From assembly GCA_029844215.1 (NCBI GenBank), contig CM056738.1, forward strand, positions 77,926,093 through 77,990,092: a stretch of 64,000 bases of DNA, in the 5' to 3' direction. The DNA is from Przewalskia tangutica. Taxonomy: Eukaryota > Streptophyta > Magnoliopsida > Solanales > Solanaceae. The translations under genes and the position numbers were made by a program. Below are positions 1 through 11,316 of the stretch, piece by piece. Numbering within the stretch: position 1 is the stretch's first letter; every line of letters starts with the position of its first letter. The notes below the pieces were generated by a model, which was not told where the DNA came from, did no database searches, and saw only the letters and a program-made list of their open reading frames with translations.

Positions 1-59
1 AGCTTTTAGAAATAGAATTTTTAGGAGTAGAACTTTTCAAGTAGAGCTTTTTATCAAAA

Positions 60-272
60 AGTGATTAGGTGTTTGGTTGTCAATAAAAAAAGTGTTTTTG
101 GTTTAAAAATGGAAAGGACAAAAGATATTTTGCCTCTACTGGGCAAAAGCCTAAAATTTGAGCTTCTGCAGGCCAAAAGTGTTTTTTAAGTCAAAAGCAC
201 TTTTGGTCTTTTCAGTCAAACACTAAAAACAAACACTTTTGGTCATTTGAAAAGTCCAACCAAACGGGCACT
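60..272. mobile_element. Candidate MITE with degenerate terminal inverted repeats
   Basis: The left end contains GTGTTTGGTTG (about 69-79). The right end, read on the minus strand, contains GCCCGTTTGGTTGG (about 256-270). The interior is AT-rich and repeats the motif CAAAAGTG/CACTTTTGG. The inverted ends and the size of about 210 bp fit a small non-coding DNA transposon. The end match is gapped and I found no clear target duplication. Confidence 0.3.
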
Positions 273-1687
273 AAAGTGTCAAACCTCTTCAACAAAAATA
301 CCCTAAGGCTGTCATCAATTCATTGGACTTAGGAACCAGTTTATTAAAAGTAGTTGATAAGTATTTAAGACCACTTTTAGGTGATGAACCTGTTTTTATA
401 GATAATAATCTATATTTGGATAAAAGTGTTGAAAATGATACTCTTTATCTCAATTTATATGACATACTTTCCTTTTTATTCAGTCTAAAAAAGAATGACA
501 CTCCTTATTTGATAATAATCTAACTTTAAATTTTACATTTTATTTTACGAGATGATCTATAACCACACAAATATTTTTGACTTGTTTTAGACCACAAGAT
601 TCAAAAGTCTTTCTTTATTTCTTATACTTCATGTCCAATCAAAGTACAACATATAAATTGGAACGGGAGAAGTAATAACTAGTAAGTACTATTGACAAAA
701 AGGTGACACATTTTTTTAAATTAAAATGACTGAAATGTCATAAAGTTATATACAAAACAAATTAAAATTATTTTACATAAAAAGGACGGATGACGGATAT
801 AGAATGGAGAGATAATTAAAAATTATGTTTTAATAATAGTCATTTTGGAGATTACAAAAAAATATATGAGAAAATAGTAAAAGATTTGGTCAAACCAAAC
901 GTGTTTATAAAACTTTTAACTTAATCCCTTTGTATTATAAACACTTGATTTATAAATACTTTTAGTGCTTACCAAACGCATCAGTAAGACAAAAAATACT
1001 TAAAAGTTAAATTGAGCAGCTTATAAACTTAGCCAAACACATACTAAAAACTTTGCAACATCCATAGCTCCCAATAAGTGATCCTAGGACGCAAAGAAAA
1101 AGGTGGCATAAAAAGAAGAGTTTAAAGGATAAAAGTAAGATTAATAACCTGAAAATAATTCAGAAAATACCTAAAATACACCCCCAACCTTTACCCAAAT
1201 TTAGGGTAACAAAATTAGCCTTTACGGGGTGCTATTACACATAAATATATTTTACAGAAATTTCTATTTCTTTGATATTTATCGAGTGAGCTGGATAATA
1301 ATTCAAATACCTGTTGAACAAAATACCAAAAAATCAAAGGAGTCCAGGTCATTTCACGCCTTGAACAAAACAAAAAAATATAATTCTCTCCTACCCTCTT
1401 AATTCTTTTCATGGAAAAAATAGTTGATTCTCTAGAAATTTGATTACTATATTCTTTCATAATCGAGTCTTGGCTTGTGTCGCATTGAATTTTGGTTCGA
1501 ATTTTCCAGATAAATGTCAAACGCTTTAAAAATATACCCAGAAGGTAATAAAACTATCATAAAAGTTAGTTGTGTTACCGCAAATTCGGACAAAAATTGA
1601 GATGTATTTTAGACATTTCCAAATTATCTACTATAACAAAATAATAATAAGCTCTTTTAGAGAATTGGTCAATAAGTTATAATTAAG

Positions 1688-1795
1688 AGGGTGTTTGAAT
1701 TAGCTTTCTAAAAGTGGTTTATTAAAATAAAAGCCATAAATTGGTCCGACCTAAAAATAAGTACGTAAAACATTTTTTATCTCATCCAAACACCT
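1688..1795. mobile_element. Candidate short MITE
   Basis: The left end AGGGTGTTTGA and the right end TCCAAACACCT (minus-strand reading AGGTGTTTGGA) form imperfect inverted repeats around about 108 bp of AT-rich, non-coding DNA. No target duplication is certain. Confidence 0.35.
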
Positions 1796-2759
1796 CGAAA
1801 AAAGAAGAAAAAAACTTAAAAGCCAAAAAAGAATTTTTAAAAAATCCTTAAAAGAAACCAAGTGGAAGATGTACCTTAAAATTTTACAAAAAAGCACATG
1901 CAATACTTTCTTGCAGAGAAGCAAAAGCCCATCCCAACGCCAACAATTTGTTAGTTTTGAATGTCCACTCCGATCCTCAATTGAGTAATCACTGCTCTTC
2001 CTCCTACTCATAGTGTTATTCTTATTTCAAACTTCACCCTCGAAATCAACTAAGCTGTCCATGCGGACCTCATAGTGCTATTCTTAAAAGATAGTAAAAA
2101 TCTGAAGTGTCTCAAAATCTTTTGACTATCAACAATTGAATAAGAAGAAATGAAGAACCTTTCACTCTTCATGTTTCTCAATAGAGTAGTAGAGCCAACA
2201 AAGTGTGCCGACATACTGCCACTTCCTTGTTTGATTTCCTTTTCTCATCTTAATAATAGAAACCAACGTACTCTTATTTTTGTCTTTTCTTGGAGTGTTT
2301 CTCCCAAAATAAGCTTTCTTTTTGGGTTTTATATTATGGGTGATATGATCTAAAATATTGTATGGAAGTAATGATACATTTGTTATGTTTTTTTCGGTCT
2401 TTTCTTGAGCCGGGTCTATAAAAACAATCTCTATTTTCATAAAATAGAATAAAATTTAGGTACATGCACCCTCCACAAACCCCATTCAAGAAAAGCGATA
2501 TTATTGTTTTCGCCATGTAAAGTTTCGGACGCTTCCAGAACTTTTTGGCATTCTGATAGGAAGGCCGACCACTATATAAATCGTCGACAGAACCAAGCCT
2601 TCCCGCGGCTGAAGAAGAGCCATAATGAATTTTTACTCGTATGCATTTAACTTGCACAAATCTTATCAAATCATATTAAGATTCGCCTAGTAAAATTTGT
2701 AAGTGCTTTTAAAAGAGTATAAAATTGATCCACCCATCTAGTTGATTGAACTAAATTTA

Positions 2760-2944
2760 AGGGATCATTTGGTTTGCGAATCAAATAATTTCAATACTAA
2801 TTTATCTCATCTGAAATGTGAGATAAAATAACACCAAGTTTGAAAAAGTCAGGTGTGATATTCAAAAATTAAATTTGAAATTACATTTATACTTTATTTA
2901 GTTGAAGGTATGAATTTATCCCATCCCATGAACCAAACAATCCC
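2760..2944. mobile_element. Tourist-like MITE 1
   Basis: The left end AGGGATCATTTGGTTTG and the right end, read inverted as GGGATTGTTTGGTTCATG, form terminal inverted repeats around about 185 bp of AT-rich sequence without coding potential. TTA lies at both edges (2757-2759 and 2945-2947), as in PIF/Harbinger-derived Tourist elements. One extra base at the left end makes the exact boundary uncertain. Confidence 0.6.
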
Positions 2945-2947
2945 TTA

Positions 2948-3245
2948 GGGCTCTTTTGGTACGTCGCACTGGACTGTACTAATTTCATTGGATTGTATTG
3001 TATTGGACTGGACTATATTAATATATAATTGACGGTATTAGAGTATTAATATATAATAGACTATATTTTTTTTTATTTTTAGTATAGTCCAGGAAGACCC
3101 ACCTGCTAGATGGGTCTCAAAAATGACAGTTGATTGTACTATTTTTAAAAATAGTACAGTCCAGTGCGCCTGAAAACGTCCACCAAACGTTGTATTATTT
3201 TTTGTCCAGTACAGTCCAGCTTAATACAGCGTACCAAACGTGCCA
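2948..3245. mobile_element. Tourist-like MITE 2
   Basis: The left terminus GGGCTCTTTTGGTACG and the right terminus, read inverted as TGGCACGTTTGGTACG, are inverted repeats. Subterminal GGACTGTACT/AGTACAGTCC copies also face each other. The element is about 298 bp and flanked by a TTA target duplication at 2945-2947 and 3246-3248. It directly abuts MITE 1 and shares that TTA. The termini and TSD size fit PIF/Harbinger-derived MITEs. Confidence 0.7.
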
Positions 3246-3480
3246 TTAATACTATATCAAATTATGTATTAAGATTTATGTTTATTTTATATCAATAAAG
3301 TCACTTAATTTAGATTATTTCCCCACATAGTCATTATAATAATAATAAAAAAAAATTATATAAATCATCCCTCAAGATTGACTTTGTAACATTGTATATA
3401 ATTTATAATATTATACTTACATTCCTTGTTTTTTGGGTAATAATTCCTTAAACTTAAATATAATTAAATAAAATTATGAT
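3246..3480. other. AT-rich spacer before the copia insertion
   Basis: This is simple AT-rich intergenic DNA with ATAATAATAA-type runs and no coding signal. It ends at the TTAAC target site used by the large copia element. Confidence 0.6.
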
Positions 3481-3485
3481 TTAAC
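3481..3485. repeat. Target site duplication (left) of host copia element
   Basis: TTAAC directly precedes the TG terminus of the element at 3486. The same five bases follow its CA terminus at 63451-63455. A perfect 5-bp duplication 60 kb apart shows that both outer LTRs came from one integration event. Confidence 0.92.
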
Positions 3486-4566
3486 TGTGGGCATTACACA
3501 ATGGATGTACGAGAATAGTATACAACTACTACTAGTGCTTTGAAATGGTAAATAATATGATTACAATACAATAGGCTTGAAGTCTAACAAGTGTTGTGAC
3601 AACAACAAGAGTTTATGAGGTCTTGATCTTCTGTCCTTGAGTGAGTCCAGGATCTTCTGTCTTTGGATCTTCGTTTCAATTGCAACAAGTTCTTTGATCT
3701 TGATAACCTGAAACCAAGAGAAACTAAATCTCTACTTGTTACAATTGTGCTGAGTCGAGTGTTAGCACTCTGTCCTTAAGACATTATTGCCCCGTATATA
3801 TCCTTTTACGTTGATGGGCAACTGTCTCCCGAGATAAAACAACATCAAACAAATGAGCAAAGAAAACTCAAGTGTTTCTCAAGAACCTTTGAGTGTGTGA
3901 AAGATATGCTAGAGAGAAAGAAATTCAGAAAATCTGAAACCATACAAGTATGAAGTGTGTTTTACAATTGAGCCAAAGGCCTCAATTTATAGTGTGATGA
4001 AGATGTCTTCCCAAATGGTCAAGTAATGGCCTTCAATGCCATGTAATGATACTTAATTTGGGGTTACAATTCAGTCAAATAATGGCTGAATTCATGAGTC
4101 AAATAATGGAGAATTAATGCTCCAAAATCAGCCTAAGAGTCAGTTATTTTTCGTCTCCAACGGTCACAATTCCTGAGGCGTCGCGACTCCAGTAAGTAAC
4201 TGCCCACTAAGCACCGCGGCACTGACTGGAGACGCAGCGGCGCTCTGGCGCAGCGGCTCCGATGGTGTTGCGTCGCGGCCCTTCACGGCTCCGCGGCAAT
4301 TTCCGACTCGTTTCATCTGTTACACATTTTACATTTATTCCTTCATTTATCAATGTGGAACACGCGTCATTTGGCCAATACCGTCCATCATTCTATGTCT
4401 CAAATATTTCACTTACGTACCAATATCTCTTTCACTAATGAAAATTACGATACTTGGCACTACGTGTGCACGTGTGGGAAAATGACATTTCCGACGTGTG
4501 AGGCCTCAATTGTTCGAGTCATAAATAATGAGTTAAACTTAATTTCACATTAGTAAATTCTCAACA
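3486..4566 (-). repeat. 3' LTR of host copia element
   Basis: On the minus strand it starts TGTTGAGAATT and ends GCCCACA. It matches 62379-63450 along its whole length, with scattered substitutions and a deletion difference in the GC-rich block (about 4165-4300 here, 63060-63185 there). On the minus strand a TATATAT stretch at 3795-3801 is the likely TATA element. The LTR divergence looks larger than between the LTR pairs of the inserted elements, in line with the host being the oldest layer. Confidence 0.93.
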
Positions 4567-4577
4567 ATCCCCCTATT
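4567..4577 (-). promoter_or_regulatory. Polypurine tract of host copia element
   Basis: The minus strand reads AATAGGGGGAT directly before the LTR start TGTTGAG. A purine run abutting the 3' LTR is the standard plus-strand primer site, and it fixes the orientation as minus. Confidence 0.85.
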
Positions 4578-4957
4578 GAAAGAGATTTTGGCGTACCTAC
4601 AAGGTGTCTTTCTAGCAATCTTTCAGCAGATCGATGTTGCATCTGGATAGGTAGTCGTGGCTTTGAACCTTCCATAGTAGAATACCATCGGACATACGTA
4701 CTGCGCGGTGAACGTGATGTCTTGAACCTTCAGTGTTTAGTGTAAGCCAAGACAATGGTATCAACACAACAACTTTTCTTGCTCGATTCTTCTTGTATAT
4801 TTTGTCCGTCGTGGGCCGTGGACACACTTGGATTCTTAAGTGCGTTCATTTGAGGCGGTCAGTCCTCGCACTTAAATAGGTGATCTCCTACAAGGTATCC
4901 TGCTATACCCCACTCCACGAGTGTTAGGAACCATTAAAAGTTTCCCCAAACCTAACC
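4578..4957 (-). other. Copia 3' untranslated segment
   Basis: This lies between the RNase H remnant and the polypurine tract of the host copia element. I see no conserved domain. Short open frames here are not supported. Confidence 0.6.
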
Positions 4958-5392
4958 TCAACCGTTGAGGATAATTAAAAGTTTTGAAAACTTAACATTT
5001 ACCCACGTTGCAGGTAGCACTTTAAAGTCTATCACATGAACGACCTTGGATTCAAGTTTATATGAAGAAATCATTATCCGAAGTGCTCTTGCTTCCACCA
5101 AAGCGCTCAACTGAATCTTTACGATTAATTTTCCCATTGAATCAAATTCTTGGGATCTCCAGTCAGTATGGTTGGGTATCCACCATATCAGTTCGTATTG
5201 TTTGGGTTTTAAACCCATTCTCCTAGACCGGAAAAACTCTTGATCTTTGGGTAATCCCTTAATTAAAGGGTATGTTATATTCTTTGATTCAGTAATCAAT
5301 GATGTGTCACCCGATCAACTGCCATACGGTCTTATGTTTGCGACATATATGTCTAGACGTCGTCATCCGTGCCCTTATAGTGTATAACTGAC
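4958..5392 (-). pseudogene. Copia RNase H, C-terminal part (broken)
   Basis: The minus frame at about 5299-4958 contains KGLPKDQ followed about ten residues later by MGLKP. These are hallmarks of the end of Ty1/copia RNase H and of the polyprotein. The N-terminal half of the same domain lies 17 kb away at 22121-22400, because solo LTR B integrated at 5388-5392 (CTGAC). The join is supported by the matching target duplication. Stops between 5299 and 5392 show the copy was inactive or has decayed. In a live element this domain removes the RNA strand during reverse transcription. Confidence 0.75.
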
Positions 5393-5701
5393 TGTGACGA
5401 CCCGAACCGATGATTCCGCGACTGGTACCCTACCTGGGTATCCTTCTACCCACACATCACATATAAACAGCGGAAGCTTAAGAAAAACTCATTTCATAAA
5501 ACAGACAAGCCGACAAGGCCGCCACTGTACATAGAAAATACCCAATGAACTACAATTGTACATGTCCAACCCACACATGACTACAAACCTCTAAGAGTAT
5601 CACAACAACTATGACGGGACAAGGCCCCGCCGTACCCTTGAATATACATAAGCTATAATGGAAGACCTGCACCAAAATGACAAGCCCAGGAACAATGGAG
5701 C

Positions 5702-8700
5702 TGTTACACCCCGTAACTCAGGTCATGCTTATGAGAACGTACGAAAGGAATTAAGATTTAAATTTCAGAAAGATAGGTTGACTGAATGTTTCGGACGGGT
5801 TTTAGTCAACTTTGGGGCGGTTTATGCCCAGTTACCTTAGGAGTTCCTAGGTGTTTCAAAAGCCTAGTATGTAGTTCGTTGAGTCTAGTTCCCAACGCAA
5901 CAAACCGCTCGTCGATAGGACATCGGAGTAGAAAGTTATGGAAGTTACAAGTTCAGTGCACAGGCAAGAAGGGGAGTGTTTTCAGCTTGAGGCCACAGCG
6001 CCGCGGCGCCGGATGCAGGGCCGCGGCGCCGGATGCACTGGAGTTATCTGAAGTTGCAGCTCCGTATGTACTAAAAGTTTTCGGAGGTTTCAGCGCCGCG
6101 GCGCCGGCTGCAGGGCCGCGGCGCCGAGGCGGGATTTTTGCGAAAACTGGGGGGAAATCAGAAGATATTTTTTTATAAAGACCATGGGAGGGTGACAAGT
6201 GTCCCTCCCATCTGATTGTGAGAAAGTCCTATTTATTGACCAAGTCTTAAAGACTTGGTCATTCTTCAAGAACCCCCTTCTCTCTAAAAATCCCTCTTCC
6301 TTCTCTCTAAATGTCACGACCCGACCACGGACCCGTGACTGGTGCCTTACCCCGGGCACCCTTGTGATACAACATCAGAGAAAACCAGCGGAAGATAAAC
6401 TCACAACAAGAACCCATATATAAAATAAGCATGCTAACCCAAAATGGCTACCTCTAATACAACAAAGCTGAACAGTTACATCCCTAACAATCCAAGCTAT
6501 AGCAGGACTACAAGCCTCTAAGAATGAGTAAACACTATGACGGGACAGGGCCCCATCATGCCCCTGAATGTACAAATATCTACAACACCGGGGAGAACCG
6601 TACCAAAAGTCAAGCCTCCGGAGAAATGGAGCTCCTGACACCTGAGTAAAGATCCTAAGAATGAGGATCCACCACCTGCTTTCCCTTTCCTACGGCATGA
6701 ACGCAACCCCCGAGGAAGGGGGTCAGTACACAATATGTACCAAGTATGTGAAACTGGAAAATACTGTACTAATATCATAAGTTTAAAATAAACTGGAGTC
6801 ATGGAAGAGAGTCAAAAATACTGCATAATCGTGTCTTACTAACAATGAGAGTAACAAGTATAAACTTTACTGCATAAAATAGGAGGCCCATGATCAAAAC
6901 AGGATCTCCCGCCCGTAGCATCATTAAGCAATCCTACTCCTGGGACTGTTTCACCCGCATGGGTCCTGTGGACCCGCATAAGGTTATCACCTCGCATGGG
7001 ACTATTTCACCCGCATGGGACTATTTTACCCGCATGAGGTCATCCGCCTCGCATGAGACTATTTCACCCGCATGGGACTATTTCACCCGCATGGACCATG
7101 TGGGCCCACATGAGTACAAGCGCCGCACTCGCATCATGGGTAGCAAATCCATGGCATCAATAGTAATAATAATAATAATACATAAATCAGCGCAACCGGC
7201 TACCATACATAACATAAGCGCTACCGGCTTATCAAAACGTAAACGTAAGCAAGTTAAGAATATCTCCTAACTTCTTAATAACATTTCTAGTACATCCTCT
7301 CATTTTAGTTACTTAAGGCACTACATGTCGTTTTAAAAGAAAATCCGGGAATTTAACCCAAGTACCACGTACCATAAACCTTTTAAGAAAATGACTCATT
7401 TTTATGTAAAACTCCCAAGATACTAATAACCATAATATCAAGTCACGACAACTTTTCAAAGCAAGTCACGTTTACCTTTAAAAATGCAATAGGCTTCTAA
7501 ATCAAGTGACTTCATTTCTTTTAAAACCTTAGACAATTAATGCCTTAAAACAATTTGCCTTCCACAAATTCAAATCCTTTATCCGTACTTATTTTACTTG
7601 GAGTAAACCTTTTCTTGTTAACCTTTCATAAAGCCAATACAACCAACTTCCCATAAAGTTGTTATATTACCATTATACACTAGTCAAACACATCTCCCTA
7701 TATCCAAGGGACTTATACCTTAAAACGAAACAAGTATCATATACTTAAAACAAGTGAAAAATGTCAAATCTTGACGCTCACCGTACTACATAGGTACAAC
7801 TACTCATGCTCAAGAGATAAAAAAGCTCCACATACCTCTTCGGTCAATCCACTTGCTAAGCCCAAAATACCGCACGTAATATGTCAACCTATAATGACCA
7901 TAATACGTTTATTAACCTCTAATTTCAATGTAGAATATTCCAAGTTCAAAGTTACTAATTTCTATGGAAAATTGGGCAGCATTTCCTTTGTTTCTACATA
8001 CTTGTCACCTTTAACAAGGCCGAATTCAACATCCAAACGCCATATTTAAGACCCAACAATCCAAACATTTCAAAGGGGATTACACACCTAAACTTGGGTG
8101 TGTAAAATTCTGCCCCATAAGGTACAACAATTAACTTAACAAGTTTAAGGTAGTTCTTTTGGCTACAACATGCTCACATAACCTTTTTAACCAATCCTTT
8201 CATATCCAAACCATATTTCTTACATGCAATGAATCTAAGAGCATTATTTACTACTACAAGTTCCTTCTTCTTCACATGTAACATCAATAACTAGCTACAA
8301 GAGAATAATTATTACCTTAGAGCTTTAGCCAAAATTATTCCAACAATTTTGCTAGCATCTTTTCCAAGAACACCACCACAACAACTCCTACAAGCTAGCC
8401 ACAAGATTCCTTCTTGTCCTAACTTTTCAGATTTTCCTTAAGCTTTGAATTCCTCTTGGAATTCTAGAGAGAAGTGGGAGCTTTAGTTTAGAGAGAGAGA
8501 AGGATTTGAAAGATGACCAAGTCTTCAAGACTTGGTCAATATATAAGACATGCAAAAATCAGATGGGGGGGACACTTGTCACCCACCCATGACCTCTTTT
8601 AAAACAAAACAGTGCAGAATTTTCCACTCGGCCAGAAACCCGCCTCGCGAGGCCACTGGCGCGGCCACGCTGGAAACTCTGCCGACTCCCAGGACTTTTC

Positions 8701-11110
8701 GGCGCCACGGCGTTGCAACTTCAGCGAGCCCTCAGATCTTTCCGGCGCCGCGGCCCTGTGGCTCCTGCCCGAAACACCTTTCTGCCCATCTGCGCACTGA
8801 ACTTGTAACTCCCATAACTTCCTACTCCGGTGTCCTATCGACGAGCGGTTGGTTGAGTTGGAAACTAGACTCAACGAACTACGCACAAGGCCTTTGAAAC
8901 ACCTAGGAACTCTTAATGTACCGGGTCATAACCCACCCCAAAGTTGACTAAAACCCGTCCGAAACAATCCGTCAATTTATCTTTCGAAAATTTTAAGTCT
9001 TACTCCTTTCGTACGCTTTCATACGCATGGCCAGAACTACGGGGTATAACACTAAAAATCTCTCTCCCTTCTCTCTAAAAATTCAGGGAAAAACCAAGGC
9101 CTAGAAAAATTTCGGAAAGGCGGCAAGAAGGAAATATGTTGACAAACTTGTAGGAGGTTTGTAGAGGTGATGTTAACGAAGAGGAAATTGTGGAAAGAGG
9201 GCAAGTGAGATTTGTTGGACTGTTTTGGGTGAACTCTAAGGTAACAAATCATTCTCCTTTTTAAGTAAATTGTGTTGCATGTGAGGAAGAAATGACTTGT
9301 AGTTGTCAATATTGCTTTTAGGTATATTGCATGTAGGAATAACGATTTGGATTTGAAAGGATTGGATAAGGATGATATGTGAGCATGTTATAGCCAAGAT
9401 ACTACCTTAAACTTATTGAATTATTTAATATGTATTGTGGGGCAGAATTTTACACGCCCGGTTAGGCGTGTAATCCCTGTACATCAATTGTTAGGCCTTG
9501 TTTATGGCATGTTGGCTATTGATATCGGACCTTGAAAAGGTGGAAAAGTATGTAAAAACAAAGGAAGTGCTGTCCAATTTTCCGTATAATAAGGAACTTT
9601 ATGCTTAGATTATTCGACGAAGAAGTCTAGACGTTAATAGACGTATTTGATTATTATAGGTTGATACTCTACGCGCGGCATATTCGACTTGGCAAGTGGA
9701 TTTAGCCGAGGAGGTATGTGATTCTTCCTATCCTCTTGAGCATGATGATTGTAAAATATATAGTACGGTAGACGTACGTGTGTCAAATGAATTTTAGTTT
9801 TATTTTGATGTCTTTGACTTGAGTCCTAAATGTTAAGTATCTTGAAGTATTTCAAAAAGGAGTTATGAATCATTATTTAGAAGGAAATTAACACTTGGTT
9901 TTAAAAGGAATAAGTCCTCTTATTTTTTTTCCCAAACAAATGTGATTATTTTGAATTATAAAAGAAATATAAGTGTTATACTAGCTTTATGGGAAGTTAG
10001 TTATAACGACTTAAGGAAGATAAAAAGAATGGTTTACTTACTTGTTTGTAGAAGCCTTGTAACGATTTCTGAATGTGTGGTAAGTTGGTTTGAGAAGTAA
10101 ACATGTTATGTTACTATGGGTGTTAGTGCCTTGAGATTTGTTGTGGTAAGGGGGTTCTCTCATTATGCTTATGTCGTTTACGATAAGCCAGTTGTGCTTG
10201 TGTATATCACCTACCCCCCTGACTTGTTATGTTGCCGCGGTTTAGCTACCCCCGATGCGAGGAGTACCTCATGCGGGTCCACATGACCTATGCGGGCTAC
10301 GGTAGTCCAGAAATCACTCCGGGTGTGTTACGCCGATGCGAGGAATACCTCATGCGGTCCAAGTGGCCATGCGGACTACGGTAGTCCAGGAAATGTCGCG
10401 GGTTAGCTACCCCCGATGCGAGGAGTACCTCATGCGGGTCCACGGGACCTATGCGGACTACGGGAGTCCAGGATTAGACTCACACAATGATACTAGGGGC
10501 GAATGGACCTACTTCGATCATTGGCGGTCTAGAAAAGACCGGTTGGGTTACACCTATTTGCTCTTATATATTCTGTGGCACTATGTGATGTTAATTGGTT
10601 TGTTTCGTACATGTTTGTGAATTGGTTTTAAAATGGTTATGATTTCAGTTCAGTACTTTCAGTTTCACATACTTGGTACTTGTTGTACCGACCTCCTTCG
10701 GGGGGCTGCGTTCATGCCGCAGGTAGAGGTACATCGGTGGTTGATCCTCGCTCATAGGATCACTGTTCTGCTTTTGGGAAGCCCCGTTTCTCCGGAGGCT
10801 TATCTTTTGGTATGATTCCATGTCATTGTAGATTCATGTACATTCAGGGGTATGGCGGGGCCCTGTCCCATCATAGTTGTTACAAACTCTTAGAGGTCTG
10901 TAGTCCTGTTGTAAATTGGGTTTGGTAAAAGATGTAACTGTTCAGTTGTTGTCATGTATATACAGGAAGGTGACCGTTTTGGTTAGCCTGTTTCGTATTT
11001 TATATTGTTTCATTTTTATGAGTTTACTTCCACTGGTTTTTCTCTGATGTTGTATCACTAGGGTGCCCGGGGTAAGGCACCAGTCACGGGCCCGAGGTCG
11101 GGTCGTGACA
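5702..11110 (+). repeat. 5' LTR of element A, split by solo LTR F
   Basis: It begins TGTTACACCCCGTA and ends GGTCGTGACA. Its own sequence is 5702-6311 plus 9057-11110, about 2.66 kb, matching the 3' LTR at 16082-18701 throughout. It contains a GC-rich CGCGGCGCC block (5993-6130), hairpin 1 (6186-6209), hairpin 2 (6238-6260), a CT-rich tract downstream and a CATGCGG-rich tract at about 10250-10470. Confidence 0.93.
6312..9051 (-). mobile_element. Solo gypsy LTR F inside the 5' LTR of A
   Basis: It reads TGTCACGACCC at 6312 and GGGGTATAACA at 9051, flanked by CTAAA on both sides (6307-6311 and 9052-9056). There is no interior, PBS or PPT, so it is a solo LTR of 2,740 bp. On the minus strand it starts TGTTATACCCCGTAGTTCTG, closest in this window to the D LTRs. 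Sequence of A resumes without loss after the duplication. It is the innermost level of the four-level nest. Confidence 0.93.
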
Positions 11111-11114
11111 AAAG

Positions 11115-11126
11115 TGGTATCAGAGC
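11115..11126 (+). promoter_or_regulatory. Primer binding site of element A
   Basis: TGGTATCAGAGC lies four bases after the LTR end. It is complementary to the 3' end of plant initiator methionine tRNA, the usual primer of Tekay-type gypsy elements. Confidence 0.92.
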
Positions 11127-11316
11127 AGTTAATCCTCAGAAAGTGTCTACAGGCCGTATCTAGTAGAGTTTTGATTATCGGTGTGTTGTGCACCACACCT
11201 ATAATCAGGAGGCTACAGGATATTTAGGATTGGTTTCCATTTCTTTCACTCTAAGATCATGCAGTAGAGCTGTGTTATAGGTTGAACTCCCTTTGACATA
11301 TTTTTATGTATCAGTT

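Larger units (their letters stand above)
1..2756. other. AT-rich intergenic flank, no gene supported
   Basis: This stretch is AT-rich with long A and T runs. The open frames here are short (about 60-115 codons), overlap on both strands and show no domain I recognise. The least AT-rich part, about 2460-2680, holds a minus-strand open frame with a Ser/Gly/Arg/Lys-rich stretch that could be an old exon remnant, but no family is recognisable. Two possible MITEs (60-272 and 1688-1795) are listed separately. Confidence 0.6.

Noticed and set aside
323..523. 66-codon plus-strand open frame
   Set aside because: Low-complexity, AT-driven frame with no domain, in intergenic DNA.
880..1052. Possible MITE with CCAAACG/CCAAACAC ends
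   Set aside because: The ends are similar in phrase but do not form a clear inverted pair, and no target duplication was found.
2334..2669. 111-codon minus-strand open frame with a coding-like middle
   Set aside because: No recognised family. The ends run into AT-rich sequence. It is kept only as a remark in the flank entry.
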